Source: Magnolia sinica
Taxonomy: Eukaryota; Streptophyta; Magnoliopsida; Magnoliales; Magnoliaceae
Assembly (NCBI RefSeq): GCF_029962835.1
Contig: NC_080584.1
Coordinates: forward strand, 84,410,862 to 84,474,861
DNA: 64,000 nucleotides
Reading direction: 5' to 3'
Shown here: positions 33,444 through 43,151 of the stretch, in pieces
Layout: every line of letters starts with the position of its first letter
How positions within the stretch are numbered: position 1 is the first letter of the stretch
The notes under the pieces: generated by a model
Seen by the model: only the letters and a program-made list of their open reading frames with translations
Databases searched by the model: none
Told to the model about the DNA's origin: nothing
Program-made: the position numbers and the translations under genes

Positions 33444-35655
33444 TGATCAGGGTCAAATATTGCATATCAGACCCTAGTAATTGCCTAAATTTACGTACAT
33501 GATAAGGTTTAATGCCATATTTTAATCGTGTTTTTTTATTACAGGATGAAATCAGGAGTGTGTACTGAAAGATGATGTTAAGAACATGGATTTGGCGCTC
33601 CAAAATTACCAGAGCACGGGATGGACTCCAGAAAACCAATAGTGAAGATTTTACACGCCTGGGATTGAGGAAAGCAAGGCAAAGGGGCTCGAAAAGGGTC
33701 CAGAATGCAAGATCACATGTTTTCCGCCATCCGATCAACTCGAAACTTCATACACGTGATGGGGACCATAAATGAACCGTACATATTAAATTTCAGCCAT
33801 TGAAAATCTCGGAAAGTGGTCTAACGGCCAGATCAGCCCCTTAATTCATTAAGTGGGGCCCGCTGGATATCTAGATATACATCAATTTTGGTCCTGACAG
33901 TGGAAATAATATGAGAAAAAGGATGGACGGTGCAGATTTCTCAAAAGTATCACAGTGGACCCCACCTTGGGTGACATGTGCATGGTGCACATGTGCACTG
34001 CATGTGCACCGAACGAGCATAAGTCGGTCAGCAGCGCTGACCCGACTTCATCCTTTCAAAAACAGAAACTCCCGTTTCTGGCGCGTGTAACGGACGGAAA
34101 GTCCATTTTTACGGACCGCTGTGGGCCCCGTACGTCACCCGTACGGTCGATCCGAGCCGTCCATCGTGTAGATGGGTTCGAGAACTACAAAACCATGCTG
34201 ATATTCCACTCCCATACGTGCACACGTGTTCGGTACAGAGGACACAAGCAAGCTGCCCCATGACGTCCAGAATGAAAACAGCATGATTCCTTCTTTGGGC
34301 CGCGTCCACGCAAGTTCAAAACCATCCATCTTTGAACGAAATCTCGTCCTCTATCCAATGGACGGGGTGGATTTCCCCGAAAATGCTTATGTGGGCCCAC
34401 CGAGCATCGCAGCGCCGGACGTGCGAAGGCTTACGCACGTCCGCGAAAAAACTGACTTCCGGGCGGTTGTGGCCCACCATCTTCGATCAGATGGAAGATC
34501 TGATCCGTCCATCGTGTAGAGGGCGTCGAGAGCTTCAAAACTATGTTGATATTCCTCGTCCATGCGTACACACGTGTGCGGTGCAGAGGCCAAAAGTATA
34601 CTGCCCCGGGACGTTCAAAACTGATCTTTTTGTATTTTCTTCTCTGGGCCGCACTAATGGACCTTCAAAACCACCCATGCTTGACTGAAATTTCGTTCTG
34701 AATCCAATGGACGGGGTGGATTTTCCATAAAATACCTCTGTGGGGCCCACCGATCAAGGCTGCGAAAAATTGCACTTCGAGTCCTTCTACGACTCTGCCA
34801 CCGACCCCACAGTAGCTATAGAAGGAGAGTTTTGGACGTGGGAAAGGCATTGAGAACCAGTGGATTCAGATCTGGAGCATGGAAGAGAAGAAAGAGAAGA
34901 AAGAAGAAAGAGAGAGAGAGATTGTTTGGTTTGATGTTTTTTCATGAATTTTATTTAATATTTTTATGGATTTTATGGGTCACTAATCTCTCTGGATGAG
35001 ATGAAGCCCTTAATTTGATCAGCTCTTGTGTTGGTTGATTTACTTTGAATTTCAATTAATTTGTTTCTTTCTTTAAGTGGGCTTTATGGGTTTCAGTTCT
35101 ATACTTCTCCATCTATGAACTTGATTAAAGTATATATGTGGATGTTGTTTGGATGCTTATTATAGGTGCTTGTGTCTGATCAAGAACAAGTTTCCTATAG
35201 AGGAAGAAACATGGTGCTTTAAGGAATGCACATTCCATGTACCCGACCAAGGACATGGGATATGTCATTCATGGCATTGCTTAAAGGAATTAGACAGTCT
35301 GTATGCCCGATTAAGGACACAGATTGTGCTTTCTCTGTATAAGGGGTATCAATCTAGATCAAGGTGAATCAACAGACAAAACAAGGGTTAGGATAATTAG
35401 GGGTGGATTCGAAAGTCCTAGTGCTCTCTCTCTGATTGAATTTTCTTCCCTGTTCTTAATTAATTGTTTTTCATAAAATTGTGCTTAGTAATTCATTCCA
35501 TTATTTGTTGGATTAGTTAAGGAGAATCATAGATTTGAATTGTGACGACCAGTCCTCGTGGGAACGATCTCGTAATACGTACCGTATCTGCATCTGATTC
35601 GTATACTTGCGAGTTTAAAAATCATTTAAATCGTGTTGGTTTAAATAAAACATCA
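33444..35655 (+). repeat. 5' LTR of the Athila-like element (2212 bp)
   Basis: It is bounded by TGAT/ATCA. It contains two ~350-bp tandem units, each with GTCCATCGTGTAG ... CCAATGGACGGGGTGGATTT ... GTGGGGCCCACCGA, starting near 34149 and 34502. A purine tract (GAAGAAAGAGAAG) lies at 34880-34920. The short open frames inside it recur in the 3' LTR and are not genes. Confidence 0.9.
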
Positions 35656-35661
35656 AGTTTT

Positions 35662-35680
35662 TGGCGCCGTTGCCGGGGAC
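35662..35680 (+). promoter_or_regulatory. Primer binding site (tRNA-Asp type) of the Athila-like element
   Basis: TGGCGCCGTTGCCGGGGAC begins six bases after the 5' LTR and is complementary to the usual 3' end of plant tRNA-Asp. Confidence 0.85.
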
Positions 35681-36489
35681 TATTTTTTTCCAATTGGATT
35701 TAGGGTTCTCCCTTATCATAATTCATAGTCTTAGTTTTTTTTACTAACTCTAGGTTAAATTTTTTTGAAACTAACCTATTTCCTGTTTTGTAGGGACCTG
35801 ACATAAACTACTAATTTGGTAATCTCTTTCCAAATTTTCTATTTTTTTTCTAATTTCTATTTTTAGAATTAAGGTTTTATTATTATTATTTTTTTAAAAA
35901 AGTTTCTATTTCTAGGCTATTTTATTTTATTTTTTTAATTTTTAGAAATTTCCTATTTTCTAATTCTAGATTCTGATTCTTCTTTCAAGTAACTTTCTAT
36001 TTTCTAGTTTTAGAAATTTTTATTTTTAGAAGAGTCTTTAGGTTTTATTTTTTAGAAAGTTTCTCTCTTATTTTCTAATTTCCTATTTTTTAGAAATTTT
36101 CCCTTTTTAGAAACTAACTTAGCTTTTATTTCTAAGATTACAAACTTTCTTTTTTTAGAAATTAACCGCTGCTTAGGATTTTTTTTATTTCTAGCATTAT
36201 TTTAGTAAATTTAATTTATTTTTGTTTTCTTTTTGTTTACAGGAATTAAGGAAGGAAGCTGTTAAATAACATTGTCTTCACAAGGAGGAGCTCTCTATTC
36301 TTCAGACATCAATCATCTCCTTTTCCGGGTTCTTTCTTCCCATGCTTATTTACATAGTTTTAACTTGTTTTAGAATCTCATAGTTTCTAGGTCTAGTTTT
36401 ATTTCTCTTAGGTTGCTTCTTAGTTTAGTTTTCTTTCTTACATTGCAATAACATAGTTTATACTAGGACGTAGATCTCTGAATTTAGAA

Positions 36490-37812
36490 CTAGCACCGTT
36501 TGATCCTGAGATTGAAAGAACAATTCGTGAAAGATTGAGAAATAATCCTGTTGAAATGGCGAATGAGACTGAAGTTAAAGCTCTCAAAGATTATTCAGCT
36601 CCTGTCCAATTTAATGCGCCTTCATGCATAGTGTTGCCAACCACTACGGCAGCACACTTTGAACTTAAACCTGGAGTCATACAATTGTTGACATCCTTTT
36701 ATGGATTGGACAAGGAGGACCCATATCATCATGTGAAAGAATTCTTAAATATTTGCTCCACCTTTAAGTTCTAAAACTTCTCAGATGATTCGATCCGCCT
36801 ACGCCTGTTTCCTTTTTCTTTGAAGGATAAGGCGAAAGCATGGTTGAATTCTCTAGAAGTTGGATCTATCACTACATGGGACCAACTGTCTAAGAAGTTC
36901 TTGAACAAGTTCTTCCCCGTTCACAAAACCAATGCCCTCCGTAGAGAAATTACTAACTTCACAAAAAAAGAGGGCGAGCACTTTCATGAATGTTGGGAAA
37001 GATGGAAGGACTTGCTTCTTAAATGTCCTCACCATGGTTTTGAGAAGTGGCAACAAGTTCAATACTTCTATGACGGTCTGACACCACAGAACCGTCGCAT
37101 GGTTGATGCCACCAGTGGAGGGTCATTCATGACCAAAAGTGATGTCGAAGCGTGGAACTTCTTTGAAACCTTGTGCGAAAATTCCCAGCAATGGGATTAT
37201 TCAAATAGAGGTGACAGAAGTCCCCAACCACAAAAGAGAGGTGGTATATATGAGATAGGAGTCATGCCAGAGCTGAGCGCCAAGCTTGATAACCTGACAA
37301 AGAAAGTTGATGCTCTGGTATTAAATAATGGACCACTACAAACAGCTCAAGTCGAGGCATATGCCACATGTTCTAGTCCTGCCCATCCTATGCAGTCTTG
37401 TCCATCTGGTGCAGCATTCCCAGAACTTCTCTCTGAACAAGTTCATGCTATGAACACTTTTCAAAAATCTGGGAATGATCCTTACTCAAACACCTATAAT
37501 CCAGGGTGGGCTAGACATCCAAATTTTTCTTGGGCAAAAGGACCACAACAAGGAGGACCATCTGGAAATCCTCCTATGCAACCTTACTCCCAAGTTGGCA
37601 GTCAACAACCTCAACAGTTTCCACAATATCAACAACTGCCTACACAATCAAGGAAACCATCTCTTGAGGATACACTCCATCTTTTCATGCGAGTTCTCTC
37701 CAATTCCAAAAAGACACCCAACAAACCTTATTGGCCACCAGGAAAGCTTACATGCAAATGCACAATCCATTGCCAAGCTGAAGTACAATTGGGTCAACTA
37801 GTGCCACATTGA
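36490..37812 (+). pseudogene. Athila-like gag, one in-frame stop
   Basis: One frame runs from about 36490 (ELAPFDPEIERTIRERLRNN) to 37812, broken only by TAA at 36772-36774, where relatives have a Gln codon (a single C-to-T change would explain it). Domain text includes FYGLDKEDPYHHVKEFLNIC, KDKAKAWLNSLEVGSITTWD, FLNKFFPVHKTNALRREITN and FYDGLTPQNRRMVDATSGG, all typical of the Athila/Tat gag capsid region. A Pro/Gln-rich linker follows. A C-terminal part (ITTLRSGKQID, 37920-37955) is in a shifted frame. The 1.3-kb frame is remarkably intact compared with the outer element. Confidence 0.85.
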
Positions 37813-38824
37813 GTGAGAGAGAGAAGGGCAAGCTCCTAGCCAACCCGAGGCTAATCCAAAGGGACAAGATGAGATTGGCTCTAATTCCAACCAAGGGCAA
37901 TATCATGAACAGGCCAAATCGATCACTACCCTTAGGTCAGGCAAGCAGATTGATAGCAGAATAGAGATGCCTGGGGATGAATCAAATTCTAAAACAGAAG
38001 ATCAAGATGAAGCAGAGAGCCATACCAATGCATCCAAAGTCCAAAAGCTCTCGACTCTCCAAGAGCCACTAATGTGCCACCTTATGTGCCCAAAGCACCC
38101 TTTCCTCAACGTCGGGCACCAATAAAGAAAAGAAATAACTTTGATGAAATCTTGGATGTGTTTCAAAAAGTGCAAGTCAACATCCCGTTGCTTGACGCTA
38201 TCAAGCAAGTCCTTGCTTACGCTAAGTTTCTTAAAGATTTATGCACTCAAAAGCGTAAAGGAGAATGTTCATAAGAAAGTCTTCCTTGCAGAGCAGCTCA
38301 GCTCCATGATTCAACATAACACCCCTCCTAAATTTAGGGATTCAGGAGCTCCCACCATTTCTTGCGGCATAGGAGATCATAAGATCGGGAAGGCATTACT
38401 TGATTTAGGGGCGAGTGTCAATTTGTTACCATATTCGGTTTATGAGCTAGGACTTGGTGAGTTGAAACCGACTAAGGTAACATTACAACTAGCCGATAGA
38501 TCTGTCAAGGTGCCCCGGGTGTTATTGAAGATGTGTTAATCCAGGTTGATAAATTTTATTTTCCAATGGATTTCATAGTTATAGATACTCAGCCTGTCCA
38601 GAATCTTCATAGTTAGATTCCAGTCATTTTGGGTCGTCCATTTTTGGCCACATCTAATGCTATTATCAATTGCAGGAATGGAGTTATGAAATTGTCCTTT
38701 GGTAACATGAATATTAAACTCAATGTTTTTAATGTAGGACAACAACCCTCAGATTTGGATGACATATTTGAAGTGGACATGATCGAGAGCCTTGTGCAGG
38801 ACTCCTTCCGAACATCTTTTGTAG
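37813..38824 (+). pseudogene. Athila-like protease region (retropepsin), frameshifted
   Basis: Frame pieces include ITTLRSGKQ, FDEILDVFQKVQVNIPLLDA (38132-38200), LAEQLSSMIQHNTPPKFRDS, and the aspartic protease core ALLDLGASVNLLPYSVYELG at 38391-38450. There the usual D-S/T-G is DLG, the normal form in this clade. VILGRPFLATSNAIINC at 38617-38670 carries the conserved flap-side ILGRPFL motif. Frameshifts near 37812, 38130 and 38530 disrupt it. The sequence stops at 38824 where homology to the outer element begins. Confidence 0.8.
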
Positions 38825-39310
38825 ACCCATAAGATCGGGCCCGAGTAGGATTCCAAATCCTTACGCTCGACCAAGGTCAAACAATTGTTACCGATATAGC
38901 CAACTGAGTCACTTATCAAATATATGTCCTTAACATCCCGCATCACACTTAACCATAAATGAAGGGGGCACTGAAGGTAAGGCCGTAAAAGAAGACCTTG
39001 TCTTTAATGAACATGAACAAACCACTGAGGAATTAGTAGATAGTGATGAATAGACAAACGAAGATCATAACGAATCTCTAGTTGTGAGGCGATTACTGTG
39101 CACCCCATGAAAGGAATTACATTCACAATGACACAATATATTTTATACGTAGTGCACCATCAATGATAAAGTCTGTGATGTAATCATAAACAGTGGCGGC
39201 AATTTAAACATCATTTCAAGAGTAACGGTGGACAAATTGCAGGTACCAACGATAAAACATCTTTCCTCGTACTCAATTGGCTGGATAAAAAAGGTGAGCA
39301 AGACCAAGGT
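38825..39310 (+). repeat. 486-bp second copy of the outer element's gag/protease segment
   Basis: It matches 32730-33215 over exactly 486 bases without indels, with about 21 differences by eye. It lies inside the Athila-like element, in the same orientation, joined to the protease end through the shared word ACCCATA. On the right it ends at AAGACCAAGGT, where TGTAAGCCCC begins. Confidence 0.9.
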
Positions 39311-40574
39311 TGTAAGCCCCGTATCCTAGACTGTACCGCTCCGTAGGCTTCCGCGATCTTTCCGGTCGAATTTCGGCAACCTTCGCACCGTATTCGGTAT
39401 TTGCGCACGATCCTAAGCCAGGTCCCGCGCACATACGTCGGCTTGGTCCGAAAGTTATATCATAGCGACCGCGTCGTCGCCGCGGTTCCAACGCCGTGAC
39501 TTGCGCACTGAACCGATACCCAGGCAAGAAGATGCCGATCAGCGTTTATTCCGAAGAAACACCGCGCGTTGCGGATTTCGAGGGAATCTCTACAATTAGT
39601 CCCATCAATCAACCATTTAAGCATCCCATACCTCAAGTACAACAACCCATCTCCACCTTTTTCAAAAGTCCACCATTCTTTCCACCTCACCACTCCTCTT
39701 TTCCAAATTTTAACAACAACCATACACCTTTTCACAATTTTCAACCCAAACCATCCCCCATCACTCCATCACCCATCATTCTTTCTTTCTCTCTCTCTCT
39801 CCCTTTACAACTATCTCTCTTATTCATTTTTTTTCAAAAATCCAAATCCAAGAGAGAGCACCATACGTATGAGTCCCCCATGGTGAGAAAACTTCATTTG
39901 TGAGGTCCACCTTTCCTACCCCTTCATCTCTCATCTCAACCATCCATTTCTCATCTTCCACCATCAAAGAGGAGCTCAAGGAACTAAGGAAGCCAAGGGA
40001 GCAAGAAGATCAAGTGGTGGGTGCCTTGATAGGGTAGATTTTCATATTTTTTAAGATGGGCCAAGTGAGGCCAACCGATCAATGGTTTGGATCTTACTTT
40101 GGACCCTAAGATGTGGCCAATGACCCACTTGGATTATCATGATCGTTCCATGATGGGGCCATTCTCCATGGACCCCATCATGATGTTTATTTCCTTACAT
40201 GTTTTGGGTCATCTAGACCGTCTGATTTAGTGGAGAAGGGATCTCTACCGTTGAATTTTAATTCATTAGGCCCACATGTAATGGGACCCACTTGATGTAT
40301 GATTTAGTGCAAGGGAGGGCCCATAGTGCCGGGGTCCCTCCATCACACGGTCTCACTCTCTATCTCTCTCCCTTTTTATTTTATTTTTATTTCATTTTAT
40401 TTTATTTTGTTGTATGATGATGAGGTTGTGTGGCCCACTTGAATGGACCCCACCATAGGGTATGTATTCCATCTAAATCACCTACAAGTGGGGCCCACCT
40501 TGTGTGTGGTATCCACACCATTTTCCATGAGGTGGCCCACCTAAGCAGGGCCCACCCCTAATATATTTTCAAGG

Positions 40575-40598
40575 GTCCAGCGTCCAGGGACGCTGGAC
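40575..40598. other. Perfect 10-bp hairpin (GTCCAGCGTC/GACGCTGGAC, 4-base loop)
   Basis: Two exact inverted arms are separated by CAGG. No poly-T follows directly and no function is evident. Confidence 0.5.
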
Positions 40599-40643
40599 GT
40601 TTTGGGAAAAACATAAATATTAGCTTGCCAACGGGGGTTGTCC

Positions 40644-40915
40644 ACTCATGTAGGCCCCACCTTGATGTATGTATTTAATCCATGCCGTTCATTCCTTTCC
40701 CAAGATGATTTTAGGCGTTGAGCCAGAAGGTGGGATCCATCAGACCTTCAGGCGGGCCATACCATAGCAAATGGTGGTTTTCACCATTGAAAACTTCCTT
40801 GATTGGTTGTACCTTGAAACATGTCCGATATTGGACTTGAACTGCTCGTGGTGAGCCATGGAAGAGCACTGGATGGCGTGGATTCCCTGGATATGGACCC
40901 CACCTGCAATTTCCT
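40644..40915 (+). repeat. Foldback-related fragment
   Basis: Left end TAGGCCCCACCTTGATGTAT with ATGCCGTTCATTCCTTTCCC, and ATTGAAAACTTCCTT; the right part ends CGTGGATTCCCTGGATATGG. It is diverged and partly rearranged. Confidence 0.5.
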
Positions 40916-41033
40916 TGAAAAATCAAAAAAAAAAAAAAAAAAAAACTTCAACACAGCAGCAACATCGTTGGCATGGAGTTTACCCATGTTTGTAGCCTCC
41001 CTTCTCCATGATGTAGGGTGTCCCTTAGAGTAG

Positions 41034-41308
41034 TGGGCCCCACCTTGATGTTTATATGCTATCTAAACCGTTCATATGGTGGGCCCCTACCTGACGTGGG
41101 CCCACCCCAAAAATCAGCTTGATCCAAGACGCAGGTGGCCCACACCGTATGAAACAGTGGGATTGAACATTTACCTTTGAAACCCTTTTTGGGCCCACAG
41201 AAGTCGTGGATCAAGGTGAAAATTTTTATCACCCTTCATCTAGGTCTGCTTGACCTTATTAAGGGTTTGGATGAAATGTAAACATTACGGTGGGCCCCAC
41301 ATGGAGCC
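41034..41308 (+). repeat. Foldback-related fragment (left half plus centre)
   Basis: GTGGGCCCCACCTTGATGTT, CAGTGGGATTGAACATTTAC, CACAGAAGTCGTGGATCAAG, GGTCTGCTTGACCTTATTAA and ACATTACGGTGGGCCCCACA follow in family order, with AATCAGCTTGATCCA inserted out of order. The right arm is lacking. Confidence 0.55.
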
Positions 41309-41366
41309 CACACAGATATATGTGTTTTGTCTCCACCGTCCGCCTGGACGGTGGAGCCCACTGTGT

Positions 41367-41567
41367 GCGTGTGTGTGCGCGTGTGTGTGTGGGTGCATGT
41401 GTGTGCTGGTGTGTGTATATATATTTATATATAATATTATATTACATATAATATATGTTATATTATATATATAATATCATATGTTATATATATATATAAT
41501 ATTATATTATATATAATATATGTTATATGTATATATATAATGTTATATTAAATATAATATTATATGT

Positions 41568-41602
<35 letters not shown>

Positions 41603-41612
41603 ATATTACATT
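41367..41612. repeat. Compound GT / AT microsatellite
   Basis: GTGTGTGCGC-type tracts at both ends enclose about 180 bp of TATATAATATTATAT text with ATATGTTATAT repeated at irregular intervals. Confidence 0.9.
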
Positions 41613-41633
41613 ATATATAATTTATTGATGGTG

Positions 41634-42060
41634 GGAGGCCCACCTCAGTACTTGTGACCCATGGTTGAGGCCCACCTTAGTTTGTTGTGGCCTGTGATTG
41701 AGGCCCACCTTGATATAGATGTAAGGCCCAACTGTCGAGGCCCATTTGATGTAATGGGGCCAATGAGTTGAGGCCCATTTGATATGCACATGGGGCCCAA
41801 TTGGTGAGGCCCATTTGATACATATAAGGCCCAGGTGAGTAGACCCATTTGATGTACATATGGAGCCCAACTGTCGAGGCCCATTTGACACGTGTAAGGC
41901 CCATAAGCTTAGGCCTATTTGATATGTTCTGAAGCCCCCGGGTTATAGCCCATTGCAATGTACATAAGGCCCATTGGTGCGGCCCGCTTAGTGAATATAG
42001 GCTCATATGATACGGCTCATTTGATGTATTGAAGGCCCAATGGGATATACCAAAGGTCCA
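41634..42060 (+). repeat. Degenerate ~35-bp minisatellite, about 12 units
   Basis: Each unit reads roughly GAGGCCCATTTGATATACAT followed by RNGGCCCAAYTGNT, with spacing 32-37 bp. Clear unit starts are at 41634, 41667, 41699, 41738, 41771, 41806 and 41878. Further units decay to the right. Antisense open frames through it give repeated QMGL...WAPY text and are artefacts. Confidence 0.85.
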
Positions 42061-43077
42061 TTGCAATGTGCAATCCCGACATGATTTATGACAGTCGTGC
42101 CTTGGGAGCAATGTTGGTTTGACGTCCACATTGCAAGTATAATGTTGGTTAAATGTCCGCATTATGCCCTTCCCTAGGGCCCATTGGCGGGCCCATGCGT
42201 GTTATGTGCAGGTCGTCTAGGCCCACCTTCGTTATGCATGTCATCCATACTATATAGCATGTTTAAATTCCATGATTCATGATCATATGCATCATATGTA
42301 TGCTTGATATGAGAGATGACTGATCATAGCATAAGTCTTTGGGTAGATTGTTTAGGGACTCCCGTATAGGGGATGTTGCCCTACATGAGCGCACGATACG
42401 CGCAGGATTGCTTCATGACTGATTAGTGTGATTCATGCATTCGCATTGTGTGATATGGATACTGTACGCCCTAGCGACATCAGGGCCGTAGCCTCCACAG
42501 ACGTATCGTGGTTGGCAGGATTGGATACCAAAAATCTTATTCTACATGGGGTGCTATAGATATCCCTGGGTGAAAGTCCCTAAACCCTTATGGTACCAGG
42601 AGGTTGCTCCAACGTCTAGACCGAGTGGATGCATGAGCGCTGAGTGCCGATTACCAGACGGTTGCGCTTTCCACTGTGTCGTGGTCGGTTGGAAGGGGGT
42701 GTGGCCTTACCCGCCCGAGAGTAGGGGGCAATGCTAGGCTGAGTCTGACCAGCTCGAGGAATGGGTCCGCTATTGACGAGCCGAGCCCGATATTGGCAGG
42801 CGGATAGTGAGGTCTTTTCCACTCACCTTATTGCGCGCGATGGGGCGGCAATCTGGCTTGGAGTGTACTAGACCCCGGTGATATTCCAGATTTGAGCCGT
42901 ATTGACATGTGGACTTAGATGAGAATTTGTATGCTTGACTTGCATTTCGCATTGCATGGCCTTGGTATGGCCGACATCATTCTTTACACCGCATGGCCTT
43001 GGTACGGCTAATGGGATTCTTAGCATTCATTAGCATTTTCCGCATTAGCTGTCTGTTCACAAGTTACTTGAGTTACA

Positions 43078-43151
43078 GGAATCATCTTTTATTTCTAAAA
43101 TTATTTTTCGCATACTTTGCTCGGGACTAGCAAAATGCTGGTTGGGGGTTG
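43078..43151 (+). other. 3' end of the Athila-like interior with polypurine tract
   Basis: CTTTGCTCGGGACTAGCAAA, then TGCTGGTTGGGGGTTG, directly precede the 3' LTR. The G-rich run is the expected primer of plus-strand synthesis, and the preceding hairpin-like TTTGCTCGGGACTAGCAAA is characteristic of Athila/Tat relatives as I remember them. Confidence 0.65.

Larger units (their letters stand above)
39311..43077 (+). mobile_element. LTR-like block TGTAAGCCCC...GAGTTACA inside the Athila-like element, itself carrying repeats
   Basis: It starts TGTAAGCCCCGTATCCTAGA and ends CTTGAGTTACA, the terminal style of long Ty3/gypsy LTRs. It has the GC-rich noncoding text (39340-39500, 42420-42900) of such LTRs. 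No coding domain is found. Foldback-family fragments, a GT/AT microsatellite and a 35-bp minisatellite sit inside it. The flanks AAGGT / GGAAT are not a target duplication, so its origin by simple insertion is not shown. Confidence 0.45.

Noticed and set aside
33572..33775. 67-aa frame found identically at 43276-43479
   Set aside because: Its duplication simply reflects the two Athila LTRs; there is no protein family match in its text.
34185..34400. Several overlapping 60-118-aa frames inside the Athila LTRs
   Set aside because: They occur on both strands in the same repeated LTR units and show no domain; they are chance frames in GC-rich noncoding DNA.
39496..39903. 135-aa Pro/Ser-rich plus-strand frame
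   Set aside because: The text is low-complexity CCAAC/CTCTC DNA within the LTR-like block, overlapped by another frame; no family is recognised.
41634..42060. CRISPR-like array
   Set aside because: Units are degenerate throughout with no conserved repeat / unique spacer pattern, and the genome is a plant nuclear genome.
41677..42162. 161-aa repetitive minus-strand frame
   Set aside because: It is generated by the ~35-bp minisatellite.
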